Origin: Gibbula magus
Taxonomy: Eukaryota > Mollusca > Gastropoda > Trochida > Trochidae
Assembly (NCBI GenBank): GCA_936450465.1
Contig: OW388291.1
Span: 75,787,936 to 75,851,935 of the forward strand
Direction of reading: 5' to 3'
DNA length: 64,000 nucleotides
This document shows, piece after piece, positions 46,954-57,887 of this stretch. Below the pieces are notes generated by a model that was not told the origin of the DNA, searched no databases, and worked only from the letters and a program-made list of their open reading frames with translations. Position 1 is the first letter of the stretch, and each line of letters begins with the position of its first letter. A program made the position numbers and the translations under genes.

Positions 46954-48600
46954 CTAGAGGTATGTTTCTCGTGGCGAGGAGGACAGGACTTGCTCCACCA
47001 ATTCCTCTTCTTTGGTAGGCGAGGGTGTTATAGTGTTGGGCACAGTCTCCTTGCTGCCAGATTCTTCATGCTGGTTGTACAGGGCTGTGGCAGGTGCTTT
47101 GTCTGGGGTAGAGGGACTGGGTATGTTGCTGCTACCACTGGAAGACAGGGTAATGTCTATGCCACACTTCCCTCCGGTACCAGATGTGTCAATGTTCACT
47201 GTTAAAATCTCCTCTTCTTCTGTGTTGATATCACAAGAACTGATAACAGGTTCATTTGCATAGCAAGCTACATGTTCGGTCTCAGAGGTTTTTGTGGCGT
47301 TCTCAACAGTTTGGCTACATTCAGTTTCAGTGACAGTGGTGTCGACGATATCAGGGAAAGTTGCCCAGTTTTCGTTGTCAGGGGACTGGATATAAACCAG
47401 TTGAGGAGATCCTACTCCATCTAAGTCTTTGCCAAGCTTAGCAGCAGGAGCTAACTTAGGCGAGGAAGAAGGGGAAATTGTTGGTGGGATTAAAACTCTG
47501 CGAGGGGAATCAGGAACTTTACCATCTCCTGTTACTAACAAAGCAGATCTTGTATGACTGAACAAAAGTTCTTCATTAAATTCAAAACAAAATTCTTCTT
47601 CAGAGTATTTTTTTGTCAACTGAGATTTTCTGGGAGTTCTTGGTTTTACACAGAATTCATCTGCAGGCAAGGTGATTTTTAGTTTTTCAGCAATGCTGGG
47701 AGAGTTGGGAGATTTCTCAGGAGAACTTAGTACAACATACTCATCTAGAGTGACAACATTGATTGGAGTTGTGCTTCTAGGTCTGGCAATGGGTGAGGTC
47801 TTCACTTGGAGCCTCTGGAGTCGTTTTTCATAGGCTTTCCTCTTTGATGGGGAGGTTATTGTTGATGGGTCGACTATTTCAGGAGAAAGAGTACCAGGAC
47901 TAGAATCATTCACTCGGTTGGTTGGTGCATAAGTTCTCACTCTTAAAGGCCTCCTGGCTCTGATGGATCTTCGACGGGTGTCAGATTCTGATTCTGAATC
48001 TGAACTTGAGGAGAATGAGGAAGATGACCGAGAAAGAGTTGGCGCTGGAGGGGGCTCAATCTTTGTAATTGGATGGGAAGAAGCCTGCACCCTTCCCTCT
48101 TCAAAACTTGGACCTTCGCTTGGTTTCTTGGTACCCACAACAATGACCTTTTCTTTCAGATCAGCTGCTGGTATATGGCTAATGTAGACATAATTCTCAA
48201 ACCCTTCCTCATTATCTCTGTCACGGTATGGCTGAGCAACATTCACAGATGGGATATTCTTTGCAGGTGTATCTTCTTTGGCTTTGTTTGACTGATCAGC
48301 ATTAGACTTGCTTTGATCTTTAGTTGATCCAGTTATTTGAGATTTAATAACCTTATTTTCAGATTTCTTTTCTTTCTTGTCAGATTTATTTTCAGCAACC
48401 TGCTGTGCTTGTTTGTTAGAGTCAACAGAGTTTTTGTTGGGTGATTTCTTAGACTGCAAGTCTGGCCGGTCACTCTTCAAAGAAGGACCGACAGCAGCTT
48501 TTGGAAGCTCATCACCTAAGTCAATGGTGTCAAAAGTAGCCAAAGGCGCTTTTATCAGACGATCTATCTGAATCTGGCGAAGTTCTGAAGATTTTTGCAT
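46954..48600 (-). CDS. 548-residue Ser/Pro-rich, apparently disordered protein (unrecognised)
   Basis: The longest host reading frame here. ATG at 48600 lies 37 bases after a good acceptor (GCTGATTATTTTAG at about 48637), so earlier non-coding or coding exons are likely. Residues 50-115 are Lys/Ser-rich and low-complexity. FENYVYISHIP (134-144) and KEKVIVVGTK (149-158) form a more ordered patch. Residues 190-222 are a Ser/Glu stretch followed by an Arg-rich block. Many SP/TP sites between 235 and 400 suit proline-directed kinases. KYSEEEFCFEFNEELLF (331-347) is the most conserved-looking segment. No signal peptide, membrane segment or known domain was seen. TAG is at 46954-46956, and 28 bases on the exon ends at a strong donor (GGCG|GTAAGT, last base 46926). 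A regulatory scaffold role is only a guess. Confidence 0.8.
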   Translation of the reverse strand: MQKSSELRQIQIDRLIKAPLATFDTIDLGDELPKAAVGPSLKSDRPDLQSKKSPNKNSVDSNKQAQQVAENKSDKKEKKSENKVIKSQITGSTKDQSKSNADQSNKAKEDTPAKNIPSVNVAQPYRDRDNEEGFENYVYISHIPAADLKEKVIVVGTKKPSEGPSFEEGRVQASSHPITKIEPPPAPTLSRSSSSFSSSSDSESESDTRRRSIRARRPLRVRTYAPTNRVNDSSPGTLSPEIVDPSTITSPSKRKAYEKRLQRLQVKTSPIARPRSTTPINVVTLDEYVVLSSPEKSPNSPSIAEKLKITLPADEFCVKPRTPRKSQLTKKYSEEEFCFEFNEELLFSHTRSALLVTGDGKVPDSPRRVLIPPTISPSSSPKLAPAAKLGKDLDGVGSPQLVYIQSPDNENWATFPDIVDTTVTETECSQTVENATKTSETEHVACYANEPVISSCDINTEEEEILTVNIDTSGTGGKCGIDITLSSSGSSNIPSPSTPDKAPATALYNQHEESGSKETVPNTITPSPTKEEELVEQVLSSSPRETYL

Positions 48601-49127
48601 AGCAATTCATTTGCAATAATAAAACAAAGAAAACTAAAATAATCAGCAGTAATGGTATTTCTTCTTGGAATGTTCATTGAGTGTTACAGCCTGTCAATGC
48701 TGTCAATGTGGTTATAACAAAAGTAACACAAACCTGACACCAAAGTAGAAGGGGTTTCCCTCAGCTTCAGGAAACAGTCATGATGTCATCAACCCACAGG
48801 TTCCGAATGAGATAAATTATCCATACACCCTAGTTCTCATCACTAGTGACCATATCCAAATTATATTTTGTTGTTCATTCACACACAGAATGCAAATAGT
48901 TCACCATATAAAATACCCAGTCAAAGAAACCTTCCTATGTCCTCCAGGAAATCGAACGGTACCGTCTGCTCCACAGTTAACTCCTATCGGAGAAAGATCA
49001 ATGATTCAATCTTATGGGAACTGGCTGAATTCTGTTAGGATGCGGGCTGAGCACTGGAACAGGCGAGTCCAGTCATTCTCGGCGAAATATCGATCGAATC
49101 GCATGTTCCACTTTCTTCTGACAGCGC

Positions 49128-49152
49128 CATTTCTGTTTACGGAAGTGACGTT
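49128..49152 (-). promoter_or_regulatory. Composite CRE/ETS-type promoter motif with adjacent short ATG frame
   Basis: The minus strand reads AACGTCACTTCCGT, a joined CRE-like and ETS-like site typical of TATA-less animal promoters. ATG follows at 49130 in good context (AAATGGCG) and opens a 31-codon frame ending at 49035. It is either a uORF or a short alternative start. It lies about 0.5 kb upstream of the 548-residue exon, so this is the probable promoter of that gene. No clear donor was found to close the first exon. Confidence 0.4.
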
Positions 49153-50289
49153 GTTGACATTTGTATTCATAACCACAGTTTCGAATCTTGAATAAGGAAA
49201 GATAATTTTGTCCTTAGTTCCGTAAGAAGATAATGATACTACTTGTTAATCAACTCATTCTGTTGTTTCTTAAGCCACATTCTGTTGGATCACAAAATCG
49301 TTACTTCTATCATTACTTTAGATAATTGAGCTAGCGATCAATATAGCAAAATCGTGTGGCAATAACAAGAAAACAAAAAAAGTATCATAAATTCAATTCC
49401 TTATTTATTTGAATACAAGATATCAGATAAGATAGCACTTAATACCTTTAACCAAAAGTGAATTATAGTTACATCAAACAGAGCATGGCATAATCTAATT
49501 TATAGAGTACATTATTTGTGGATACGAATTTGCATTACAACAGTTTCAACAGTTTTAAAGTCCATCAAGGTTTCTATTATATACATTATTTACCAAAAAG
49601 GTTTCAAAACTGATAAAAAGGTAAACGTGAAATATCAAGAATATTAAATTTTGTCATTATCATGTCAATAAAAAATATTAAAATTCGATTAAAAATCAAA
49701 ACAATGATTTCCTGGTCACTCGTATTTACGAGAAGGTTAATTAATATTGTATTAAATGTGTTTAATGAACGCCAGTGAAGTGTTAGTAGATGAGACAGCA
49801 ATGTCAAAATAAAAATTGAAGTTAAAATGAAAAGAACTAGAACTAACCACATTTAAACTACGATCATCATTTGTGTTTACGTTTATGACATAGAAAATAA
49901 ATAGTGAGGGAAAAAGAGTGAATAAAAAAAATAACAACAACATATCACTCTAAGTCTTCCAACCGAAGTCGTTCAGGATGTACAAAGAATGTTGTGTAGA
50001 AGATAGTATACAGGATGTAAACAAACTAATCCGGATCAAAATAACCAAGTAACACAACATTTTCTGGATTTTTTAAATAGCTGGATAAAAGCATAAAAAT
50101 AGCAAGCACTTTTGGTGTCAACATTTAAGAAATGCTTCAGTTAAACATCTAGAAACGAGTTTTTAAAATATAATATTTGATAAAATGGCTATATTATGAG
50201 AACCAGTCCGGTTTTTCCCGTATTTTATGTCACGCCGTATCCAATGTAAACTGAACGGTGCATTGTATCTGTAACGATTACAGCGGATC

Positions 50290-50349
50290 AAATGACTGCG
50301 CTCAGTCAATGGGGGGTTGAACGGAATGTTGACAGTTAGTTAACAACAG
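50290..50349 (+). other. Possible first (non-coding) exon of the death-domain gene
   Basis: The segment ends in a good donor, AACAACAG|GTAAGC, at 50349/50350. It holds a 14-codon upstream frame (ATGACTGCGCTCAGTCAATG... to TAG). The next plus-strand acceptor joined to a clear coding exon is at 54994, so it would imply a 4.6-kb first intron. The 5' limit is unknown and the link is inferred. Confidence 0.3.
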
Positions 50350-53300
50350 GTAAGCTATATAACTACGTCATACAACTTTTATAAAATAATGTTTTTCATC
50401 AATCAATAAAACAAAGCGACGTTTTTGATAAAATAATGAAGGAAATTGACCGATCGAGCACCTGTCAAATTGATGAAAGCTTGGTTAGAGACTGTTAGGC
50501 TTTTATGTTATGTAAAAGGCAGCGAGTGTGTACTGACAAGTCTCTTTTATAGTCCCTATTGTGACACCACCATTGAGGAGATTTAGTAAGCTTAGATCTA
50601 TGAATGCATGCAAATAAGAGTTCCTATAACCATGCATGTTGAATTGACTTGTCATGAATAGATCTACCTGCTACATGTTTGAAAACATTATTGTCGACTT
50701 CTTTAACCAGAAAACTTTTCAATTCATGAATAGGCATACATCCCTGAATGAATTTGAACTCAACTAAGCAAATCATTATGCAGTACGCTGATATGGTCTA
50801 CACCCTATTTCACTGAACATCTTTTGTCATTGAATAGGCCTAAATATATATCCTTTATTTGTAAGCTCACTGCTGTCCCATTCATTTGTAATCAATGTAT
50901 TCAAATAAATAACCAACTTGAGTACTTATGTGTTAGACTTTATGCAGTTAAAAGATTATAAATAAATGCATGTTAAAAATTCAAATTGACAGTGGTCATT
51001 TTATTATAAATTCTGAATAAAGAGAGATTGAATTCTTTATACTGCTATGAACAGTATCCTTTCCATCCAAAAAAAGGATAATTAGTTCTGTTGAGAAACA
51101 TGTTTTATAAAAAGTAATATAAGAAATGATGATGTGAATATACATTTTAGGTTTCTAAAGTATATTATAAATATGATGTTTTATCAAATACATTTCCTTT
51201 TAAATAATTATTCATTGTTAAAGAGTCAGTTCTGTCGCTGATTGTCCGCCATCTTGCATTTTTGCAAAACATTAAAAAAATGTTGTATTTTCACTGTAAT
51301 GTAACATATGCGTTGATGAAATATTCACAAAGTAACACTTGCTGTCTCATTAAATTAATGTGTTTGTGCTGTAGAAAAGCTTTCCACAATCGTCGTGCCA
51401 ATGAATGGCTCCACTTCTCATTGTTTTTATTTTTTAAAGAATGCGTTCGCCTTTATCAAATTTTGAAATATGAAGTCATAAAAACATTACCCTCAGTAAT
51501 ATGTTTCACATGGATTATGCAATAAGCATGTATTAATACCACATATTAATAAACAGGAATGTCATCTTGAATTTTGTTTCCACAAAAAATATCCGACAGA
51601 ACCGTCTCATTAAAAGCAACAAAATATAATCAAGCAATTTGATTACATTGTTGATAATATCTGCTGACCCAAGGGACAGATAATTAAACTGTCACAGTGA
51701 GATTGCACAAAGTTTAGCGTAATCTAGTCGCCTACATTAGTCGAGTCAACAAAGGATGTGCTAATGCTTATTGATTGCCCCTCTGTAAAGTAACGTCTAT
51801 TACTCGCTTGATAGATTGCGGTAAGGAGGCAACCTATACTCTATTGTACCAGGCTGATTGTTATTTTAATACATGATAATGGTTAGGTAAACAGTTGAGG
51901 TCAATCAAGAGGCTACGCTAGTCCTCAGTCAGGCTTTAAGTTACTCGGGGTAGCTGGGCAATGTTGCCGATCAACAACTATGTGAACTTGTATGGGATTC
52001 GTACAGTTAGAGTTCATTGCTTTGAAGGTTTATTGGTTGTTGGATGATACAATTCTTACTTACATGATTGACTACAGTCTGGGCTGTGTTGTTGAATCTT
52101 GCACTGAACGTTAGTTTGGAGAGGAAACTTTGGAGTTACGTTCTGGTAAGAGTTGTCACTTCAGGGACAAATTTTATCTAAATAACAAAAAGTTTAAACA
52201 TTTTGATGTTGAGTGAGTGACTTGTCATATATAGCAGATGTTGCAAATAATATGTTTTATTAATTTCTAATGTTGAATATTAGACATGGGCCAAAATAAT
52301 TTTGTCAGTTATGGTATCTTCATATTACTATGAAATTTGATATTGATCTTTTACATGCTTATTAAAGAAGTAAAAAAAAATATTAACACATTATGAAAGC
52401 ATAGATCTGTCATTTCAGAAGATAAATGATTCACCTTTTATTACAGTTTAGTTTGTTATCAGTTCATCAAGTTTAGACAAATTACATTTACACTATTTCT
52501 TTTATGTATCAAACACAAAGATTTATATTATTAATGATTTTATTAGATTGAACTGTAAAAGTGACAACCTGTGATCATAAAATTTAAACATGTTTATGTA
52601 AAAGTGTAAGTAGCTTTAGATCCATGGGACCGTTTGTGTACCAGAGTTTGTTTTCTTCTACAAAACAACAAATTTGTCAAAAGGGGAAAATATGATATCG
52701 TTTGTTTGCAAATTTGCTTGGGTTTGATAATGTAAATTATGTCTATTACATGTAGATGTTGGGTAAGTAACAGGTACAATTTTAGCATTTGATTAATGTC
52801 AGATTATGTTCATTTGTTACCTAGTTTTAACTCATCAGTCCTGGCCGATTGTCCAGGGTAATTCTTTGGAAGTTACATGTAGAATTTTAGCTTCTAAATG
52901 TCACAGTATATTCATTCTATCAAAAACATTAATTTGATTTTAATGTCATTTTAGTTGCAAATTTATATGAATCAAATGTTTCTATTAAGGGAACAATCTT
53001 GGTTATGGCGACTGGTTTAAAATAGAATATTCCGAGACCTTCAGGGTTAAGGGTTAAATTCTATGGAACATATTTTGTTAACCACTAGATATACAAGAAA
53101 ATGTACTAAAAGTATCAAATAATAACAAAAGAAAATCCTACAAGAAATATGTTACATTTTATAATATAATTGATAATTGTGACAAGCTCTCAAGCTAATG
53201 TTGAAGGGTTAAGATAGATTTGAGATATAAGTGGAGCATTATATCAATATTGACATTTGAGAGTTGAGGGGAGTCGTAAGTCAACAAGACTTAGCGTTTC

Positions 53301-53887
53301 AACGAGACGACAATCTCAAGGTGGGGGCAGCGATCATAAACATGCCTAGTTAGCCTGATAGAACACATTCAGAGTTGAATTGCATGTTTATTTGATCTGA
53401 GTTTTATCACCAGAAGATCAGGGATTGGAATACACATCAGGGTGAGAGGTTTCTTCGATAAAGATTTCACTTTGACTTTGATTGCAGAGATTATGTAAAT
53501 TCTCATGATAAGACTTGCTTGTTGTATCAGGTGAAAAAGTTAATCTTTCATATATGTTAGAATATTGCATTGTAAGTAGGATTTATAGATTAAACAAACA
53601 GCAGGTGTATTTGAAACGTATGTTGTAAACCTGTAGGCAATCTTTAAGTTATCAATGAAGTAACAGGTGAAATGTAAGGATCAAAACAAGAAAATTGTGT
53701 GTATTGTTGGAATACTTATGACTTGTCAACAATGAAACTTTGTATCTTTTGAAATCTAATATCATGTCTATGGTTTTGTCCTGACATCAGTATGAAATTT
53801 ACAAAATCACTAAGTAAAGAATTATTTTTATAAAGTGTCACTGCTAAGGGACTTGCAAGTACCGAGCAATTAAAGAGCAAATGTAAT
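50350..53887. other. Probable intron sequence, no feature recognised
   Basis: AT-rich, with random short ORFs only. If the first exon at 50349 is right, this is most of intron 1 of the death-domain gene. Confidence 0.3.
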
Positions 53888-54484
53888 GGGGGTTTCACAC
53901 TTACGTTAATTTACGTAGTTTAACCTAGTTCATTGAATGTAGCCACAAAACCTCTAACTTGATGGAACTTTGTGCATTTTTCGCAACTACGTTAACATTT
54001 CATTACAACATGGTTCACTGCGTGTACCTAGTTAGGCGTGGTTTATCGTAGTTCATCGTAATTATACTTACTTGAGAGTAGTTAGACGTATAGGAACTTA
54101 CTTTAACGTCAATGCATCAATAACAAACCTACCAAAATGTAATGTTTTGATAACGTAGAGAGCCGTACTACACCTTGTCTTCTGCTCTGAATCGTTCTTC
54201 AACCTAAATGTTACTAGTGTAGTTTACTCTAGTATAACGTAGTCAAACGTAGTACGACGCACTAGGATGTATTTAAACGTAGTACAACGGACTTAAATAC
54301 CTAGTAAGGTGTAGTTATTCGGGGACAAGTTGTAATACGTTTAAGTACATTCTTAACTAGGTTTAACTACAATGAACTAAGTTCAAATTTTCAATTTCAT
54401 AACGTCCAAGTACATTCAACTACGTTTCTTACGTTAAGCTACATTCTGCATCACTACGATAAATAACGTAAGTGTGACTGGGGC
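53888..54484. mobile_element. Inverted-repeat MITE rich in ACGTAGT words
   Basis: The left end GGGGGTTTCACACTTACGTT and the complement of the right end (CCCCAGTCACACTTACGTTA) share TCACACTTACGTTA, followed by a second shared word near TACGTAG/TCGTAG. The interior is full of ACGTAGT, TAACGTAGT and ACTACGTT variants in both orientations. Non-coding. The ends resemble PIF/Harbinger-like MITEs, but the duplication is unclear. Confidence 0.55.
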
Positions 54485-54485
54485 T

Positions 54486-54905
54486 CAGTCGGATTAAAAT
54501 CGACCTTGTTCCGAGGATGAACATTTTTAAATTAATATATCTACCGGGATACGAACAGGTTCTGTAGATTCCCCGCCACAAGGTTTGAGAACATCCCGTA
54601 TAGGCGTGTGTTCAGAACCAGTTTAGCGCAGCCAAAGCCCAGTCAAATAGCTGACCAATCACATCATAGTTTTTAAACGGCATTCGGAACAGTCTGTTTG
54701 GAGTTATCTGCCCCTAGCTTCTCGCACCGAAAGCTTTTGTTGGACGTCTTGTGATTGCTTTACTGAATTGCGTCAGAACATGAGAGTCTACGGGCTGTTA
54801 CCAGACGGTTTGCGTGGAAACCTCCGAACGATATGAGTTCGTATCCCGGTAGATGCACTATTTGCACATTTTTTCCGCGGAATACCGTCGGTTTTAATCA
54901 GACTG
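54486..54905. mobile_element. Long-TIR MITE (Mutator-like features), about 420 bp
   Basis: Terminal inverted repeats of about 70 bp start CAGTCGGATTAAAATCGAC on the left and CAGTCTGATTAAAACCGAC on the right (complement). They finish with an exact 18-base word, ATCTACCGGGATACGAAC. Direct repeats GACTGGGGCT (54476-54485) and GACTGGAGCT (54906-54915) are a 10-bp target duplication with one mismatch. Long ends plus a 9-10 bp duplication suit Mutator-like elements. It is inserted at the right edge of the preceding MITE. Confidence 0.7.
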
Positions 54906-55028
54906 GACTGGAGCTTTACAGAGGTCATGTAGGAAGATAAGTAGCCTCTATGGGGAGAGAATGGACTAACCCACAAACTCAATTTTGTATTTCAGGAAGC
55001 GATGGAATAACAGTATAAAGCAATAATC

Positions 55029-57887
55029 ATGTCTTCAACTAAAGGCAGCACCTCTAAGAAGGAATCTACAGCAATGAAAACAAAACCTAAACACACTTCT
55101 GGCACTCGACCTTCATCCAGGGGAAGTAACTCTAAACTAGACGATATCAACAAGGAAGTAACCCACTTAACAGATCAAATCCGATCCCTTGACAGTGAAA
55201 ATGGTGAACTTAAAGAGAAACTAAGAACTTTGTCAATGCATTTAATCGATGCCGGAAGACGAAATGGCGATGATATTGATTTTGATCCCAACGATGATGT
55301 TTTGGATGTTCCTGCCATAGAGCTGTTGTCTGTAATAACAGGGTTTAACAACAAAAACGGACGAAAACACACAAGCAGCAAATCAAAAGACATTGATGAA
55401 AATCGCCTTGAAGATCTAGAAACAAGAGTAACTCAATTGAATGGGGAATTAGCTAAACTGTTGAAATTAAAGTTAAAAGTGGAAAATGGTTTACAAGACA
55501 TCGACGGATGTAGAGACTTTGATAAAGCCAGAAAGATGGCCAAGTATTTGTGGTATGAGTCATGTAAGTATGCTTTTATGAAATTTTTTAACATTTTGTA
55601 TCAAATGATGTTGGCCTATTTTGTTTTTCAGTGATCCAGTGATTAGCTTGGACAAACAACACATGATCATGTTACAACAACGTATTTGCTTGGCTTATTG
55701 TTTGTAAGATTTGTACATGTGGTATATTGTGTATCATATATTCCCTACAAGACTATACAGGGGAAATAAAGTGATAAAATGATGATCCAGTATTTCTCTT
55801 GATGAATAATTAGCTTTATGGTTATTGGATATAACTGCTTTGATGAATAGAGAAGTTCAGGTTTCAAGATATTATAGCAACATTTGCATATATGCTCTAC
55901 AAGTTGTAGTTACCATTGCAAGCGCAATTGGTGTCGTTGAAGGCCTTCATTCTAACATTGGATTAAATAATTCCATATTTCTACTTCTACTCTAGGTGCG
56001 ACAGAGATATTTGTTCAGCCGAAGATAGAAGAGGATCCCCCAGTGATCCAGAGTCCAGTCCCAGCGCAGACACAGACGCAGACGCAGACAGTCCCTGTCC
56101 CAGACTCCTCACGCAATAACGGCTTCCCTCCGGCAGTTCGACTCAATCTAGAGAGAGTTCACATAGCTACGGTGAGTTGGTAATGTAAATATACAAATAT
56201 CTATTCACTCTAAGAAGAGTTGAATTTATTTACATTATGAGTAATTTAACTTACTCTTCCAAAACAATTTTCCAAAGCCTGCACAGTCTCAAAGAAAATA
56301 TATTGAGTTTAACGTTAGTTATATGGCACAATGCCATAGTGGTGGCGACTGTATTGAACATTTAAACTTAAAGAATGCTCGAAAAAGGCAAAAGGTCGGC
56401 ATCATGTAGTTGCAGAAAGAAAGCACTAGGATGAATTGAATGGATGGAAAAAATCCTGTAATAACAGCAAAAACCATTCCTGACTTGAGAATTTGTCCTA
56501 ACACCGTCAGTTTGAACTCAGTGCACATCAACCTGCAATTCGACCAGTTCTTACACAGTGTCATCGACGTATTCGGCTGCAGAGGTGCTGCGGCATCATG
56601 TCACACATCTTCTTCACTGAATCCGGATTCAACCTGTCTTATTCTGATGGCCGCCAATGTGTCTACTGGCGACTTGGCGGACACTATTCACAGGCCTGTG
56701 TCATAGAAGGGAATCGTTTCCGTGGTAGTTTAATCATGGGGCATTGGTGTGGAAAGATCAACTTGGAACTGAACTGAACTGGTGTTGGATACCGTGACCA
56801 GATTGTAGCCCTTGTCATCCTCCCCTTCCTTCAACTGAATGACCCAGGGTCTCCTTCCACAAAGCAACCTTTACTAAGGTTTACCTTATCTCCGATAGTT
56901 TCACATTGCACTAAGGTTACCTTAGTGACTTACGATTACCTTTGTGCTTTGTGAAAGGAGGCCCTGATGATTTTCTGCAGTAGGACAACGTAGTCAAACA
57001 CTGCACGGGTTGTTCAGATGTATATGCAGCAGAATAATGTTGACCTTCTGCCATGACCTACGAATTCACCTGATCTTTCTCCCATTGAGCACATATGGGA
57101 TGGAATGGAGCGGAGATTATGTCGCCAGCCACAGTCAATGTTGCAATGTTCTTAGGTTGTGAAATTCTTCTTTGACCCCTTATGTGTTTGTCATCAGTAT
57201 AAATGCCTCATCGTGTAATATTTCAAATTGACTGGTCAATACTGTAGAATGATTAAATGCATGGTTCATTTCATACCTAGTATATAAATCTATTGAACAT
57301 GATGGTTCTCATTGAAGCCCCCAGGCAAGTTGCCAGCTGACACCCACATCAACAATCTGCACACAGCTCTCAAACAGATCATCATCCAGGAACTCAGCTT
57401 ATACAAGGGAAACGGTGAGTTGCCCCTTTTCAATTCAAGGCCATAACTTTTTTTCTTCACCACATGATCTTTTGTGAACTTTAACAAATCTTATCAATAT
57501 ATTCACATTTTTACTGTGGTGATGACAACTTCTAGTATTTTGAAATGATACCTGTTCTTTGATGTTCTAGTATTTTGAAATGATACCTGTTCTTTGATGT
57601 TTTATTTGTGGTACTCCACGAAAAAAATTTATTAAACTAAAGATACTGCTTTATTCATGTCTTCAGGAGCAGACTGGCGCATGTTCGCAGAGCGAGTGGG
57701 CATCCCGCCTCAGCTGATCAACCAATGGAAGACAATGAAGCTGCCTCAGCCAATGAAAAACGTGCTGTATGTGTGGGGAGACAGTGCGGGTGCCAGTGTG
57801 CGTATGCTGCACCGACACCTCACCTCCCCTCAACTCAGGTGTGTCATGCTCGCGAAGAGGCTCGGAGATTTCTATGAAGTTGACTAG
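55029..57887 (+). CDS. Coiled-coil protein with C-terminal death-fold domain, four coding exons
   Basis: Model: 55029-55563, 55996-56171, 57318-57414 and 57667-57887, 342 residues. All splice sites are GT/AG, and phases (1, 0, 1) agree with one open frame. The first coding exon starts at acceptor TTTTGTATTTCAG (54994). Residues 1-36 are basic and Ser/Thr-rich. Residues 37-76 and 125-157 form two probable coiled coils around an acidic patch (80-92). Residues 180-225 are Pro/Gln-rich with a (QT) run. Residues 240-342 resemble a death domain, with DWRMFAERVGIP, INQWKTMKLP, NVLYVWGD, VRMLHRHL and a final RCVMLAKRLGDFY. Death domains assemble signalling complexes through homotypic contacts, and the coiled coils suggest an oligomeric cytoplasmic adaptor. 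The exon 3 acceptor (CATTGAAG) is weak but is the only one that keeps phase. Exact family unknown. Confidence 0.75.
56845..56966. mobile_element. Fold-back MITE in intron 2 of the death-domain gene
   Basis: CAGGGTCTCCTTCCACAAAG on the left is mirrored by CTTTGTGAAAGGAGGCCCTG on the right. Inner TTACTAAGGTTTACC and GGTTACCTTAGTGA also pair. It is 122 bp and could fold into one hairpin. It is similar in design to, but distinct from, the fold-back element at 7496. Confidence 0.65.

Noticed and set aside
48890..49195. Plus-strand 101-codon ORF
   Set aside because: It lies opposite the presumed promoter and 5' exon of the minus-strand gene. It has no splice or start support and no domain.
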